Below, piece by piece: positions 34,838 through 42,528 of a DNA stretch of 64,000 bases. Origin of the DNA: Acidobacteriota bacterium (GTDB lineage Bacteria; Acidobacteriota; Polarisedimenticolia; J045); assembly GCA_030949985.1 (NCBI GenBank), contig JAUZRX010000015.1, positions 1 through 64,000 of the forward strand, given 5' to 3'. The notes beneath the pieces were generated by a model. It saw only the letters and a program-made list of their open reading frames with translations, searched no databases and had not been told where the DNA came from. The translations under genes were made by a program, and so were the position numbers. Position 1 is the stretch's first letter. Each line of letters starts with the position of its first letter.

Positions 34838-35161
34838 ATGCCCGCAAGGCTGAGCAGGCAACAGAAGAGAGACCGGTTTCGTCGGCGCGTTCGAGCTGCG
34901 CTGAAGCGGGCGGACGAGGCCTTCAAAGGGAAGTACCGCGATGCGATCGACCAGCTCTCCGGCCTGTCGAGGGAAGAGATCGACGCGATCGCTCCAGGCG
35001 GCGGCGGCTATCAGGCCTACAACCGGCTGCTCGCGGTGGTCCAGGAGGCCTCGCGCCTGAATGTCACGCAGGCCGAGCTCCGGTCCCGCATCGAGGCGCT
35101 GGGCGAAGTGGCGATCAGGATCGCCGGGAAGGTGCCGCGCCTGGCCGCGATCGTCGGCTAG
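34838..35161 (+). CDS. Small basic helical protein
   Basis: A 107-residue protein with a basic N-terminus (LSRQQKRDRFRRRVRAALKR) and further helices around LSGLSREEIDAIAPGG and EASRLNVTQAELRSRIEALG. No signal peptide. The ATG has GGGAGGGGA upstream. Third gene of the patatin operon; its stop overlaps the convergent decarboxylase stop by 4 bases. Not recognised. Confidence 0.6.
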   Translation: MPARLSRQQKRDRFRRRVRAALKRADEAFKGKYRDAIDQLSGLSREEIDAIAPGGGGYQAYNRLLAVVQEASRLNVTQAELRSRIEALGEVAIRIAGKVPRLAAIVG

Positions 35162-36582
35162 CGGTCCGTTGGTGTCTTTTCGATGCGGGGAGGTTTTTGA
35201 GCGGGCAAAGTGGAGGCGACCTGCAGGATGGTGTCGAGGATCGCGTCGATGTCGGAGGGGCCCAGGTCCGGGTTGACGCAGACCAGGCGGATCGCTCGGC
35301 GACCGAGGGCCTCGCCGTGACCGATCTTGAGCAGGCGTCGCTGATCGAGGGCCTCGCAGATCGCCGTGCTGGAGTGGCCGCGAACGCGAAAGCAGACATT
35401 GACGGACTCGGGCTCGAGCAGCAGCTCGAAGGCCGGGTCGCCCGCCAGGCGTCTCGCCGCGTGGCGGGCCAGGGCGAAGAGTCTTTCGATGCGCCGGCCG
35501 TAGCCCTCGTCTCCGTGATACAGCCAGGCGGCCCAGAGCTTGAGGGCGTCGTTTCGGCGTCCACACTGGATCGAGCGTGTTCCGGGGTTGAGGGTGTCGG
35601 CGTCGGCCTGGAAGAGGTAGTCGGCCTGTTCACTGAGATGGCGGGCCAGCAGGCCCCTGCGGCGCAGGAGCAGCACGGAGCCACTGAGGGGCACGCCCAT
35701 CATCTTGTGCGCGTTCCAGGTCAACGAGTCGGCTCCCCCGAGGCCGTCGAGCAGGTGGCGGTGTCGCGGGCTGAGCAGGGCGGAGGCGCCCAGGGCGCCG
35801 TCCACATGAAGCCAGACGCGCTCCTCGGCGGCCAGGGCGGCCAGGTCCGCGATGGGATCGAAGGCCCCCAGCACGGTCGTGCCCGCCGTGGCATTGATCA
35901 TCAGCGGAAGGATCCCGGCGGCCCGATCCTGTCGCAGGCTCTCGCGCAGGGCGTCGACACGCATGCGGCCGCGGCGGTCGGAGGGGATCTCCCGCACGGA
36001 GCTGCGGCCCAGCCCCAGGACCCCCGCATTCTTGCGGATCGAATAGTGCCCCTGGTCGGATGTGTAGATCGCCGCCGCGCGGCCGCCGACGCCATGTTCT
36101 CGCGTGTCTGCCAGGGCTTCGTTGCGCGCGATCATCAGGGCCAGCATGTTGGAGAGAGAGCCCCCGGGGGTCAGGGTTCCTTCACCTTCCGGAAAGCCGG
36201 CGCAGCGTGCCATGCGGGCCACGATGGCTTGCTCGAGCAGGATTTGGATCCCCGCCGCCTTGAAGGTGTACATCGAGGTGTTGGTCAGGGGGACGAGCAT
36301 TTCGGCCAGGGTGGCCGCCGGATCGCGGCCGCCGAAGAGCTGATTGAGGAAGCGCGGGCTGGCTGCCGAGGGCGTCTGGCTGAGAACCTCGTCGAGAGCG
36401 GCGACTACGGTGGCGAGGGTCCGCCCGGCGGCACCGGGCTGCAGATGCTCGGGCAGCGTCGTCATTTCGCGGGAGGGCATTTCCACTTCGCGGGCCAGGA
36501 CCTTCCGGGCCAACCGTGCGTGAGCCTCGAGCATGTCCGCGTCCTCTCGCTTCGGCGCCCCGCCGCTTGGCGTCTTGTCCAT
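35158..36582 (-). CDS. PLP-dependent group II decarboxylase
   Basis: A 474-residue fold type I PLP enzyme resembling glutamate, aromatic-L-amino-acid or cysteine-sulfinate decarboxylases. The PLP Lys is in WNAHKMMGVPLSGS; HVDGALGAS holds the cofactor Asp, and TPGGSLSNMLA is the phosphate-binding region. Substrate cannot be deduced. ATG 36582 follows GGAGGG at eight bases. It is convergent with the patatin operon. Confidence 0.88.
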   Translation of the reverse strand: MDKTPSGGAPKREDADMLEAHARLARKVLAREVEMPSREMTTLPEHLQPGAAGRTLATVVAALDEVLSQTPSAASPRFLNQLFGGRDPAATLAEMLVPLTNTSMYTFKAAGIQILLEQAIVARMARCAGFPEGEGTLTPGGSLSNMLALMIARNEALADTREHGVGGRAAAIYTSDQGHYSIRKNAGVLGLGRSSVREIPSDRRGRMRVDALRESLRQDRAAGILPLMINATAGTTVLGAFDPIADLAALAAEERVWLHVDGALGASALLSPRHRHLLDGLGGADSLTWNAHKMMGVPLSGSVLLLRRRGLLARHLSEQADYLFQADADTLNPGTRSIQCGRRNDALKLWAAWLYHGDEGYGRRIERLFALARHAARRLAGDPAFELLLEPESVNVCFRVRGHSSTAICEALDQRRLLKIGHGEALGRRAIRLVCVNPDLGPSDIDAILDTILQVASTLPAQKPPRIEKTPTDR

Positions 36583-36893
36583 GCCAATTCCCTCCAGCCT
36601 TTTCCGCGCGATGGGTTTTCCGCGGGCTGTGATGATAGCTCCACGATGGAGGGGTGTCGTGGGAGGGCCGCGGGGATTCGCGCGGTACCTGGCGATGGGG
36701 CGACCGCCGGGGGGCGGGAACGGTTCGGGGGGAGACGCACGCCCCCGGTCGGCGCCGAAGGCGTGCGGAACATGGGGAGTCCTTCGAGTCGAGGGCTTCG
36801 GGTCCTGCGCCGTGTTGCGAAGACGACCACGATCACGACGATGATCACGGCGGTGATCGCGACGACGACCGAGTCACCCTCGTCGTCACGCAT
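36462..36893 (-). CDS. Possible small single-pass membrane protein
   Basis: An open frame from ATG 36893 encodes MRDDEGDS, then a very hydrophobic Val/Ile run (about residues 9-27), then a basic stop-transfer (ATRRRTR) and a Pro/Arg-rich tail. This looks like a membrane anchor, but there is no ribosome site and the frame runs 120 bases into the decarboxylase gene in another phase. Real coding is doubtful. Apart from this, the interval 36583-36967 holds only the terminator at 36917. Confidence 0.25.
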   Translation of the reverse strand: MRDDEGDSVVVAITAVIIVVIVVVFATRRRTRSPRLEGLPMFRTPSAPTGGVRLPPNRSRPPAVAPSPGTARIPAALPRHPSIVELSSQPAENPSRGKGWRELAWTRRQAAGRRSERTRTCSRLTHGWPGRSWPAKWKCPPAK

Positions 36894-36916
36894 TCGAGTC
36901 GACCGGAAAGAAAGAA

Positions 36917-36948
36917 GGCGCCCCGTCATGCGGGGCGCCGCTCTTTTT
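36917..36948. terminator. Bidirectional terminator
   Basis: GGCGCCCCG (36917-36925) pairs with CGGGGCGCC (36931-36939) around TCATG, followed by GCTCTTTTT on the plus strand and by a CTTCTTTCTTT-like run on the minus strand. It lies 20 bases beyond the stop of the peroxiredoxin gene, whose transcript it likely ends. Confidence 0.8.
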
Positions 36949-36967
36949 CACGGGGTCGCGGAGATCT

Positions 36968-37726
36968 TCAGTCGGGCAGGGGCGCGGTGGCGTCCACGAG
37001 CAGGGAGATGATCTCTTCCGATTCGTGCAGCGGCTTGCCCTCGATGACCAGGCAGGGGGCCTGGGTCTTGCCGGCGATGCGCTCGAGTTCGATGCCGGCG
37101 GTGGGATCCTCGGTGACATTCTTGACGGTGATGCGATGTTCGAGGTGCAGGTTTTCCCGGGCCAGCAGGGCCGCCCGCGAAAAGCCGCAGCGGCTCTTGA
37201 CGTAGAGCGTGACGCCGTCCGGCAGCTCCCTGGCGGGAGGGGTCCATGAGGGCTTGCCATGTTCGGCGGCGATGGCTTCACAGCGGGCGAGCAGGGCCTC
37301 GATGTCCCGCTCGCCTCCGGGGCCGACCGATTCGGCGAAACGCACGACTCCATCGTGGGAGATGATCACCGTCGCCCTGTCGCTGATGCCGTGGTCTTCG
37401 AGATAGACGCCATAGGCGGAGGCTGTCTTGCCCTTGGGATGGAAATCGGCGAGCAGGGGAAAGGCGACGCCCCCCAGGTCGCAGGCCCAGTTGGCGTGGC
37501 AGTGGACGCTGTCGACGCTGACACCCAGAACCTGGGTGCCGGCGGCTTCGAAGCGCGGACGCAGCGCCTCGACAGCCGGCACTTCGCGGCTTCAGGTGGG
37601 AGTGAAGTCGAGGGGATAGAAAAGCAGCATCACCTGCCGCCTGCCCAGCAGGGGGGCGAGAGAAACCCGCCGGCCCAGATGGTCGGGCAGAGTGAAATCG
37701 GGAGCCTTGGTGCCGACTGTGATCAT
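36968..37726 (-). CDS. Selenocysteine-containing peroxiredoxin with glutaredoxin-like C-terminal domain
   Basis: One reading frame of 253 codons from ATG 37726 to the stop at 36968, interrupted only by TGA at 37592-37594 (residue 45). Before it is FYPLDFTPT; after it SREVPAVEALRPRF. In AhpC/BCP-type peroxiredoxins this place is the peroxidatic Cys (DFTPVC-T/S-x-E). The frame is otherwise intact and matches the family to VRFAESVG. The C-terminal 80 residues look like a glutaredoxin domain with RCGFSR, a CxxS site. AGGAGG lies nine bases before the ATG, which overlaps the symporter stop by 4 bases. A hairpin follows the TGA. I read it as a selenoprotein; an inactivating mutation is the alternative. 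Sec machinery is not in this window. Confidence 0.8.
37563..37594 (-). promoter_or_regulatory. Candidate SECIS hairpin after the in-frame TGA
   Basis: In the mRNA, AGUGCC (37583-37578) pairs with GGCGCU (37568-37563), enclosing a nine-base loop that begins GG. The loop starts 14 bases after the UGA. Bacterial SECIS elements are stem-loops directly behind UGA with a G at the loop start, bound by SelB. The fit is reasonable but not computed. Confidence 0.5.
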
Positions 37727-39237
37727 TGAGCGTTCCTCCTGTGGAGGTCGGACCGGTCCGCCTCCATCGCAAGTATTCTGGATGTTCGGGTCCGGCGAAG
37801 CCAGTGTCGGCCCGGCGGCCCCAGGGCGATGAGCAGGGCGACGAGGAAGGGGAACACCCGTTCTGCGGCGCCTCCCTTGAACGGGGGCAGTGAGTAGGCC
37901 GCCACGCTGAGCACGAAACCTGCCCCCATCGCGGCCAGGGTGCGCCGCGGCGGCACCGGGCCCCGCAGGGCGGTGACCAGCAACAGTGGACCGAAGGCGG
38001 CGCCCAGCGCGGACCAGGCGAAGAGCACCGGGGCGAAAATCTGCCGGCTGCCGAAGTGGGCCAGCCCCACCGCCATCGTCGAGAGCAGGATCACCACCAG
38101 CCGCGAGTGAAGCAGCACCCTTCGCCGGCCGGCCAGGCCCAGGTCCACGGTGACCGAAGAACCGGCCACCAGCAGCTGGCTGTCGGCGGTGGACATGATC
38201 GCCGAGAGCACCGCGGCGAGCATCACTCCGGCCATCACCGGCGGGAAGAGGTGGCGGGTCAAGGCGATGAACACCACCTCCTGGTCGGCCAGGGGGGCGA
38301 GCAGGACCCGCCCGCACCATCCCGTCAGCAGCATGCCGCCGTAGACCGTCAGGGCCCACCCCATGGCCATGCGGCGGGAATGCTCCAGGGTGCGGTGATC
38401 TCCCGCCAGGGCCATGAAGCGATTGACCACGTGGGGTTGTCCCGGATAGCCCAGGCCGATGCCCAGCAGGCCCAACACCAGGCCCAGGGCCGCCGGGCCC
38501 AGGGCCCGGGTGGGTGAGAGGAACACCGCGGGTCCGGCGCCGACCAGCCGGCCGGCGTCCCGGATCTCCTCCACCCGGCCCATCGCCTGCCACAACTCGA
38601 TGGGGCCGCCCACCGCCACCAGGGCCGCGGCGGGAAGCAGGATCGCCACCGCGGCCATCAGCAGGCCCTGGAGGGTGTCGGTCAGGCTGACGGCCCAGAA
38701 ACCTCCCGCCATCGTGTAGAGCACCACCACGGTGCTGCCCAGGAGCAGGCTGGTATCCGTCGACAGGCCGAAGGTGGAGGCGAAAGTCTTCGCCGCCCCC
38801 AGGAACTGGGAGGCGACGTAGACCGTGAAAGAGAAGAGCACGATCAGCGAGGCGCAGAGGCTGATGGTGCGGGAACCGGGGCGATGGGAAGGCCCGGCGA
38901 GGACCTGGGTCACCGTCAGGGCGCCGCTGGCTCGCGCCTGGCGCTGGAGAGCGGGCGCCAGCAGGAACCAGTTCAGGGCGAAGCCTCCGACGCAGGCCGG
39001 AAAGAGCCACGCGGCCGAGAGCCCCCAGCAGTAGGCCGCACCACTGACACTGAGCAGGGTCCAGGCCGACGAGGAGGAGGCCGAGGCGCTGATCGCGGCC
39101 ACCAGCGGTCCCAGGCGGCGCCCTCCGAGGAAGAAATCGGTGGTGTCACGGGTTTTCCGCCGGCCCCACCAGCCCAGAACGAGCAGGGCCAGTGCGTAGA
39201 GCACCAGGGTCACGGCGATGGCCGGCTTGGCGGTCAT
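37723..39237 (-). CDS. Sodium:solute symporter, PutP-like
   Basis: A 504-residue membrane protein of about 13 helices, SSS family. Motifs: TTDFFLGGRRLG, SSSSAWTLLSVSG, GYPGQPHVVNRFM and the sodium-site stretch STADSQLLVAGSSV, all close to the proline transporter PutP. Proline is the likely substrate, consistent with pruA elsewhere in the window, but this is not sure. The start is taken at ATG 39237; ATG 39246/39249 are possible. It overlaps the peroxiredoxin start by 4 bases. It is 52 bases downstream of the anti-sigma gene. Confidence 0.83.
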   Translation of the reverse strand: MTAKPAIAVTLVLYALALLVLGWWGRRKTRDTTDFFLGGRRLGPLVAAISASASSSSAWTLLSVSGAAYCWGLSAAWLFPACVGGFALNWFLLAPALQRQARASGALTVTQVLAGPSHRPGSRTISLCASLIVLFSFTVYVASQFLGAAKTFASTFGLSTDTSLLLGSTVVVLYTMAGGFWAVSLTDTLQGLLMAAVAILLPAAALVAVGGPIELWQAMGRVEEIRDAGRLVGAGPAVFLSPTRALGPAALGLVLGLLGIGLGYPGQPHVVNRFMALAGDHRTLEHSRRMAMGWALTVYGGMLLTGWCGRVLLAPLADQEVVFIALTRHLFPPVMAGVMLAAVLSAIMSTADSQLLVAGSSVTVDLGLAGRRRVLLHSRLVVILLSTMAVGLAHFGSRQIFAPVLFAWSALGAAFGPLLLVTALRGPVPPRRTLAAMGAGFVLSVAAYSLPPFKGGAAERVFPFLVALLIALGPPGRHWLRRTRTSRILAMEADRSDLHRRNAQ

Positions 39238-39289
39238 GGAACCCATCATAGACGGTGCGACCCCATCGCCGGGCTTGACCGTCTGCTCT

Positions 39290-40138
39290 TCAGCGGCGCT
39301 CCAGGTCCTGGCGGAACAGGGCATGGCCGTCGAGCAGATCGCCGGGCCGGTGCACCCGTAACACGGCGCTATAGGGCTTGCCCGGCTCGAGGGCGGCCAG
39401 GTCGATCATCACCCGCAGCACGGCGCCTCCCGGGCTCATCTCGAAGCGCGCGCGGTCGATCTCGACACTCCAGAGGGTCGTATCGTCCTGCTCGAGGGCC
39501 AGGCTCCAGCCCGTGGCGCCGGCCAGGTCCTCGGCGAGCAAACCGGTGTGGAGTTCGATCAGTACGGGGCCCTCTCCGTCGAGGAGGAGTCTTCCGTCGG
39601 GGGCGCCGCCTGCGCCGCGCCGGACGTCGCTGCCCGCGGCCACGACCACCGGCGGCACGGTGAGGGGAGCGGGGGTCTCCCGCCGCCAGATGGGCAGCAG
39701 AGCGCAGGCCAGCAGCAGGTAGGCCAGGGCGGGGAGAGGCCGCAGCACGCTCCCGCGCAACGTCGCCCACAGCCCCTCGAACCACCGGACGAGGCGGCCT
39801 GTCGACGATGCGGTCCGCCCTTCTGCTTCCAGGGTTCGCTCGAGGCAGGCCAGTGCCTCGCGGGCCAGGGGCGAGTCGGCGAGCAGCGCTTCGATGTGCC
39901 GCCGTGTGGCCGGCTCGAGGGCGTCCGGTTCTTCGGCGTAGCGGGTCAGCAGCAGGGGATGCACCGGCTGATGCTCCATGTCCCCGCCCCACGCCACCGC
40001 AGCGCGGGCCAGGCGCAGCCGCTCCCGCGCCTCGGCACTCTCGGCCAACCGGCGCTCGACCTGGGCCGCCTGCTCCGGGTCGAGGGTGCCCGCGGCGTAG
40101 AAGGGAATCAGCAGATCGGCGGGATGAGGCGGGTTCAT
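39290..40138 (-). CDS. Anti-sigma-factor-like membrane protein
   Basis: A 282-residue protein. The N-terminal region has DLLIPFYAAGTLDPEQAAQVERRLAE, the zf-HC2-like helical pattern of anti-sigma factors, though the His/Cys zinc ligands are absent. One membrane helix lies at about residues 135-155 (LPALAYLLLACALLPIW); the rest is periplasmic and beta-rich. The ATG at 40138 has GAGGTG eight bases upstream and begins 10 bases after the ECF sigma stop. It probably holds the sigma factor inactive. Confidence 0.75.
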   Translation of the reverse strand: MNPPHPADLLIPFYAAGTLDPEQAAQVERRLAESAEARERLRLARAAVAWGGDMEHQPVHPLLLTRYAEEPDALEPATRRHIEALLADSPLAREALACLERTLEAEGRTASSTGRLVRWFEGLWATLRGSVLRPLPALAYLLLACALLPIWRRETPAPLTVPPVVVAAGSDVRRGAGGAPDGRLLLDGEGPVLIELHTGLLAEDLAGATGWSLALEQDDTTLWSVEIDRARFEMSPGGAVLRVMIDLAALEPGKPYSAVLRVHRPGDLLDGHALFRQDLERR

Positions 40139-40148
40139 GATCGGCACC

Positions 40149-40733
40149 TCACGAGCACTTCGGGACCATGGCCTCGTATTCCCGGCGAATCTCCCGGGCC
40201 CGTTCCAGGCAACGATGCAGGCGCACGCGCAGGTTGTTGGGCGTGATGCCCAGTTCGGCCGCCGCCTGGGAGGCGCTCTGGCGCCGATGGTAGATTCTCT
40301 TCCAAAGATCCCGGCAGGCCTCGGGCAGGCGCTGGAAAATGTAGATCAGCAGGTCGGCGCGTTCGGCGTGCTCGAGCCGCTGGCCGGGATCCTGCTCCCG
40401 GGCCGGACGGGTCTCGAGCCGCGTGTCGGGGCTTTCCCGGTCCCGTCGGCGCCGCTGGGCATAGTAGGCGTCCACCGAGCGGAAGCGGGCCGTCGTACGG
40501 ACCAGTTTGAGAAAGCCCCCCGGAGAGTGGACCTTGCCCGCGCGCACGATTTGGAGGAGCTGGAGCAGGATCTCCTGGACCAGGCTCTCCGGGTCGTTGA
40601 AACGCCAGTTGCCACCCCTCACGATGGCCTCGACCCACCCCTGCACGGTGCGCACCGCGTCTTCTTCCCCGGCGAGGAAACCATCGTGAACCCTGGCGAT
40701 GGTGCTGGCGTCGAGCCTGGTCAAGGCGATCAC
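40149..40733 (-). CDS. ECF-type sigma factor
   Basis: A 194-residue sigma-70 family protein with region 2 (about residues 20-95, NDPESLVQEILLQLLQ) and region 4 (about 125-185, helix-turn-helix ASQAAAELGITPNNLRVRLHRC). The start is GTG at 40733; an AGGAGG lies 14 bases upstream, nearer to an out-of-frame ATG at 40740. The anti-sigma gene follows by 10 bases. It is divergent from the Cys-rich secreted protein and CHAT genes, which are likely targets. Its own gene may be autoregulated. Confidence 0.85.
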   Translation of the reverse strand: MIALTRLDASTIARVHDGFLAGEEDAVRTVQGWVEAIVRGGNWRFNDPESLVQEILLQLLQIVRAGKVHSPGGFLKLVRTTARFRSVDAYYAQRRRRDRESPDTRLETRPAREQDPGQRLEHAERADLLIYIFQRLPEACRDLWKRIYHRRQSASQAAAELGITPNNLRVRLHRCLERAREIRREYEAMVPKCS

Positions 40734-40965
40734 CCTTCATGGCCGATCCTCCTGGGAATCGTGCCGGCCTCGAGGCCGGCGCTCGCGCTCCCGGAATAAG
40801 GAGGTCGACAGGACCCCCCACGGCATTACTCGAGGGGGGTGACAAAGATCTCTTAACTTAGACCTTTTTCGTGGTAAATGTAACAGGCACGAGCCGTTCC
40901 CGACCTTCTGATCGAGGCGCGCCGGGGCTGGCCTGGGGCCTGCGCGGCGAATTCTGGGAGCCGGG
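40734..40965. promoter_or_regulatory. Divergent control region of the ECF sigma and secreted/CHAT genes
   Basis: 232 bases. A perfect 18-bp palindrome GCCGGCCTCGAGGCCGGC is at 40763-40780, in the sigma leader. An AT-rich stretch at about 40840-40890 is unlike the rest of the window; TTAACT and TAAATG in it are spaced by 16 bases and could be a plus-strand promoter. A GGAAC sequence on the minus strand at about 40901 recalls an ECF -35 element, but I cannot find a matching -10. Confidence 0.4.
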
Positions 40966-42528
40966 ATGAACGTTACGGTTTTTTTTCGCACGATTTTCAC
41001 GGCGTCCGCTGTGTTGACCACGGCGGTGGCTGCGGCCCCCTCCGCGCCGCCGGAGGCCTGGGTGGTGGAAGAGTGCGCCCTCCAGGTGGAGGTGATCGAT
41101 ACCGACAGCGGCGCGTCTCTCGCGGTGATCGACCTGCGCGACCCCGACGGAGACGGGGCCGTCGATCCGCCCTGGGGGCTGGCCTTCTCCACGGTACCGG
41201 GAGCCGTGGACGATTTTGCTTTCGTCACCCAGCAGGGGCTGGTCAGCCTGATCGACGTCCGTGCGCGCGCGGTATCCACCGCGGCGCCCTACTTCGACGT
41301 GGCGGCCGCCCTGGGCCGGCCCGGGCTGGTGTTGCGGGGTTGCGCCACCTCGCCGCCCCGCTGGTTCGTCGACCCCACCGGGGCCCGGGGCCTGCGTTCG
41401 CTGCTCGACGTGGCCGGCACGCTGAGTGACGGACGCGCCGTGTTCGTGGTGCTCGACCAGCAAGAGCTGATCACCGGCGGCGCTCACCCGGTGGTCACCT
41501 GGGGGATTCTCGGTCGTGGCCGGGGGACGAGCGTGTCGGTGTCCGGGCTGCCGGCGGGCCGGGGCCGGCACACGCCCCTGTACGGGGTGATCGAGGAAAA
41601 CTCGCAGGCCGATGCCCTGGCGGTCTACCAGGTGACCCTCGGCGAGGATCTCCTGGCGGGGGCTCAGGTCGAGTTGCTGCGACGCAGCGAACTGGGACCC
41701 GGGACCGCTCCCTCCACGTTTCGACCGGCGGCCGCCACGGGACGTCGCTTTCCCGTCATGCCTCTCGGTCCCGCCGGTGGGCTCGAAAACCTGGACACCG
41801 GGGGAAGTTGTACCCCCGGCGGGACCCTCGCATCTGTGGCGATCGCCGGCCCGGGGCCCAATTCCTACACGGTCTTCGCCCTCGATGGGGCGGCCGACGA
41901 GATCGTCGTGGTCGACCCGGCGGACTGCTCCGTCGAGCGCTTCGCGGCCGAGGCCGGGGCGCGGGACCTGGCCGTGGACCGGCCCATCGAATGGACCCGG
42001 CTGCTGGTGGCCAACCGGGACGACGACAGCCTGAGCCGTCTGCTGGCCGATGGCAGCCTGGCGCGTCTGCCCCTGGGCGGGGGGCCCACGGCCAACCTCT
42101 GTCCCGTCACGGTGGCCCTGCCGGCGACCCAGGTCTGCGCGGTGGAACTCACCGGCCAGTTCAAGGCGGACCTGGACGGCGACGGCAGCCAGGACGACAT
42201 CCGCCTCGAGTGGCAGGCTCCGGGCTGTCCTTCGACCCAGGGTTACACCGTCTACTGCCAGTGCATCGATGCCGGGTCCGACTGTCCGTGTGCCTGCGAC
42301 TGCCTGTTTCCGGATCCCTCCTGCATCTGTCCCGGTGTCGGCGGCACGCAACTCGGCCTGGGCGGGTCGACCGATACCCTGCTGGTCAATCCCTGGGATC
42401 CCCCGGTGCTGGAGAATCCGTGGAAGAAACTCGGAACGACCTTCGACACGGGGTTCGATCATCTCGGGGGGGCCGCGGGAGACGGAGTGGCCTACGGCGT
42501 GACCCTCGAGGACCAGCCGCCTCCCTGA
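40966..42528 (+). CDS. Secreted protein with Cys-rich C-terminal region
   Basis: A 520-residue protein with a signal peptide (FRTIFTASAVLTTAVAAAPS). The middle part has repeated strands such as SYTVFALDGAADEIVVVDP and a propeller-like outline. Near residues 428-455 there are nine Cys in a short space (CQCIDAG, DCPCACDC, CICPG), followed by an acidic DGDGSQDD-like region just upstream. Possible metal or disulfide knot. The downstream gene starts within the stop codon (TGATG), so expression is coupled to the CHAT protein. Not recognised beyond this. Confidence 0.75.
   Translation: MNVTVFFRTIFTASAVLTTAVAAAPSAPPEAWVVEECALQVEVIDTDSGASLAVIDLRDPDGDGAVDPPWGLAFSTVPGAVDDFAFVTQQGLVSLIDVRARAVSTAAPYFDVAAALGRPGLVLRGCATSPPRWFVDPTGARGLRSLLDVAGTLSDGRAVFVVLDQQELITGGAHPVVTWGILGRGRGTSVSVSGLPAGRGRHTPLYGVIEENSQADALAVYQVTLGEDLLAGAQVELLRRSELGPGTAPSTFRPAAATGRRFPVMPLGPAGGLENLDTGGSCTPGGTLASVAIAGPGPNSYTVFALDGAADEIVVVDPADCSVERFAAEAGARDLAVDRPIEWTRLLVANRDDDSLSRLLADGSLARLPLGGGPTANLCPVTVALPATQVCAVELTGQFKADLDGDGSQDDIRLEWQAPGCPSTQGYTVYCQCIDAGSDCPCACDCLFPDPSCICPGVGGTQLGLGGSTDTLLVNPWDPPVLENPWKKLGTTFDTGFDHLGGAAGDGVAYGVTLEDQPPP

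Noticed and set aside
36968-37582. Treating the peroxiredoxin C-terminal part as a separate gene from a GTG at 37582
   Set aside because: It would lack the active-site region, has no ribosome site, and is in frame with the upstream part through one TGA at the catalytic position.
37592-39010. A 472-codon minus-strand frame ending at the TGA
   Set aside because: Only the final 44 codons are real; they are the N-terminus of the peroxiredoxin. The rest shadows the symporter gene.
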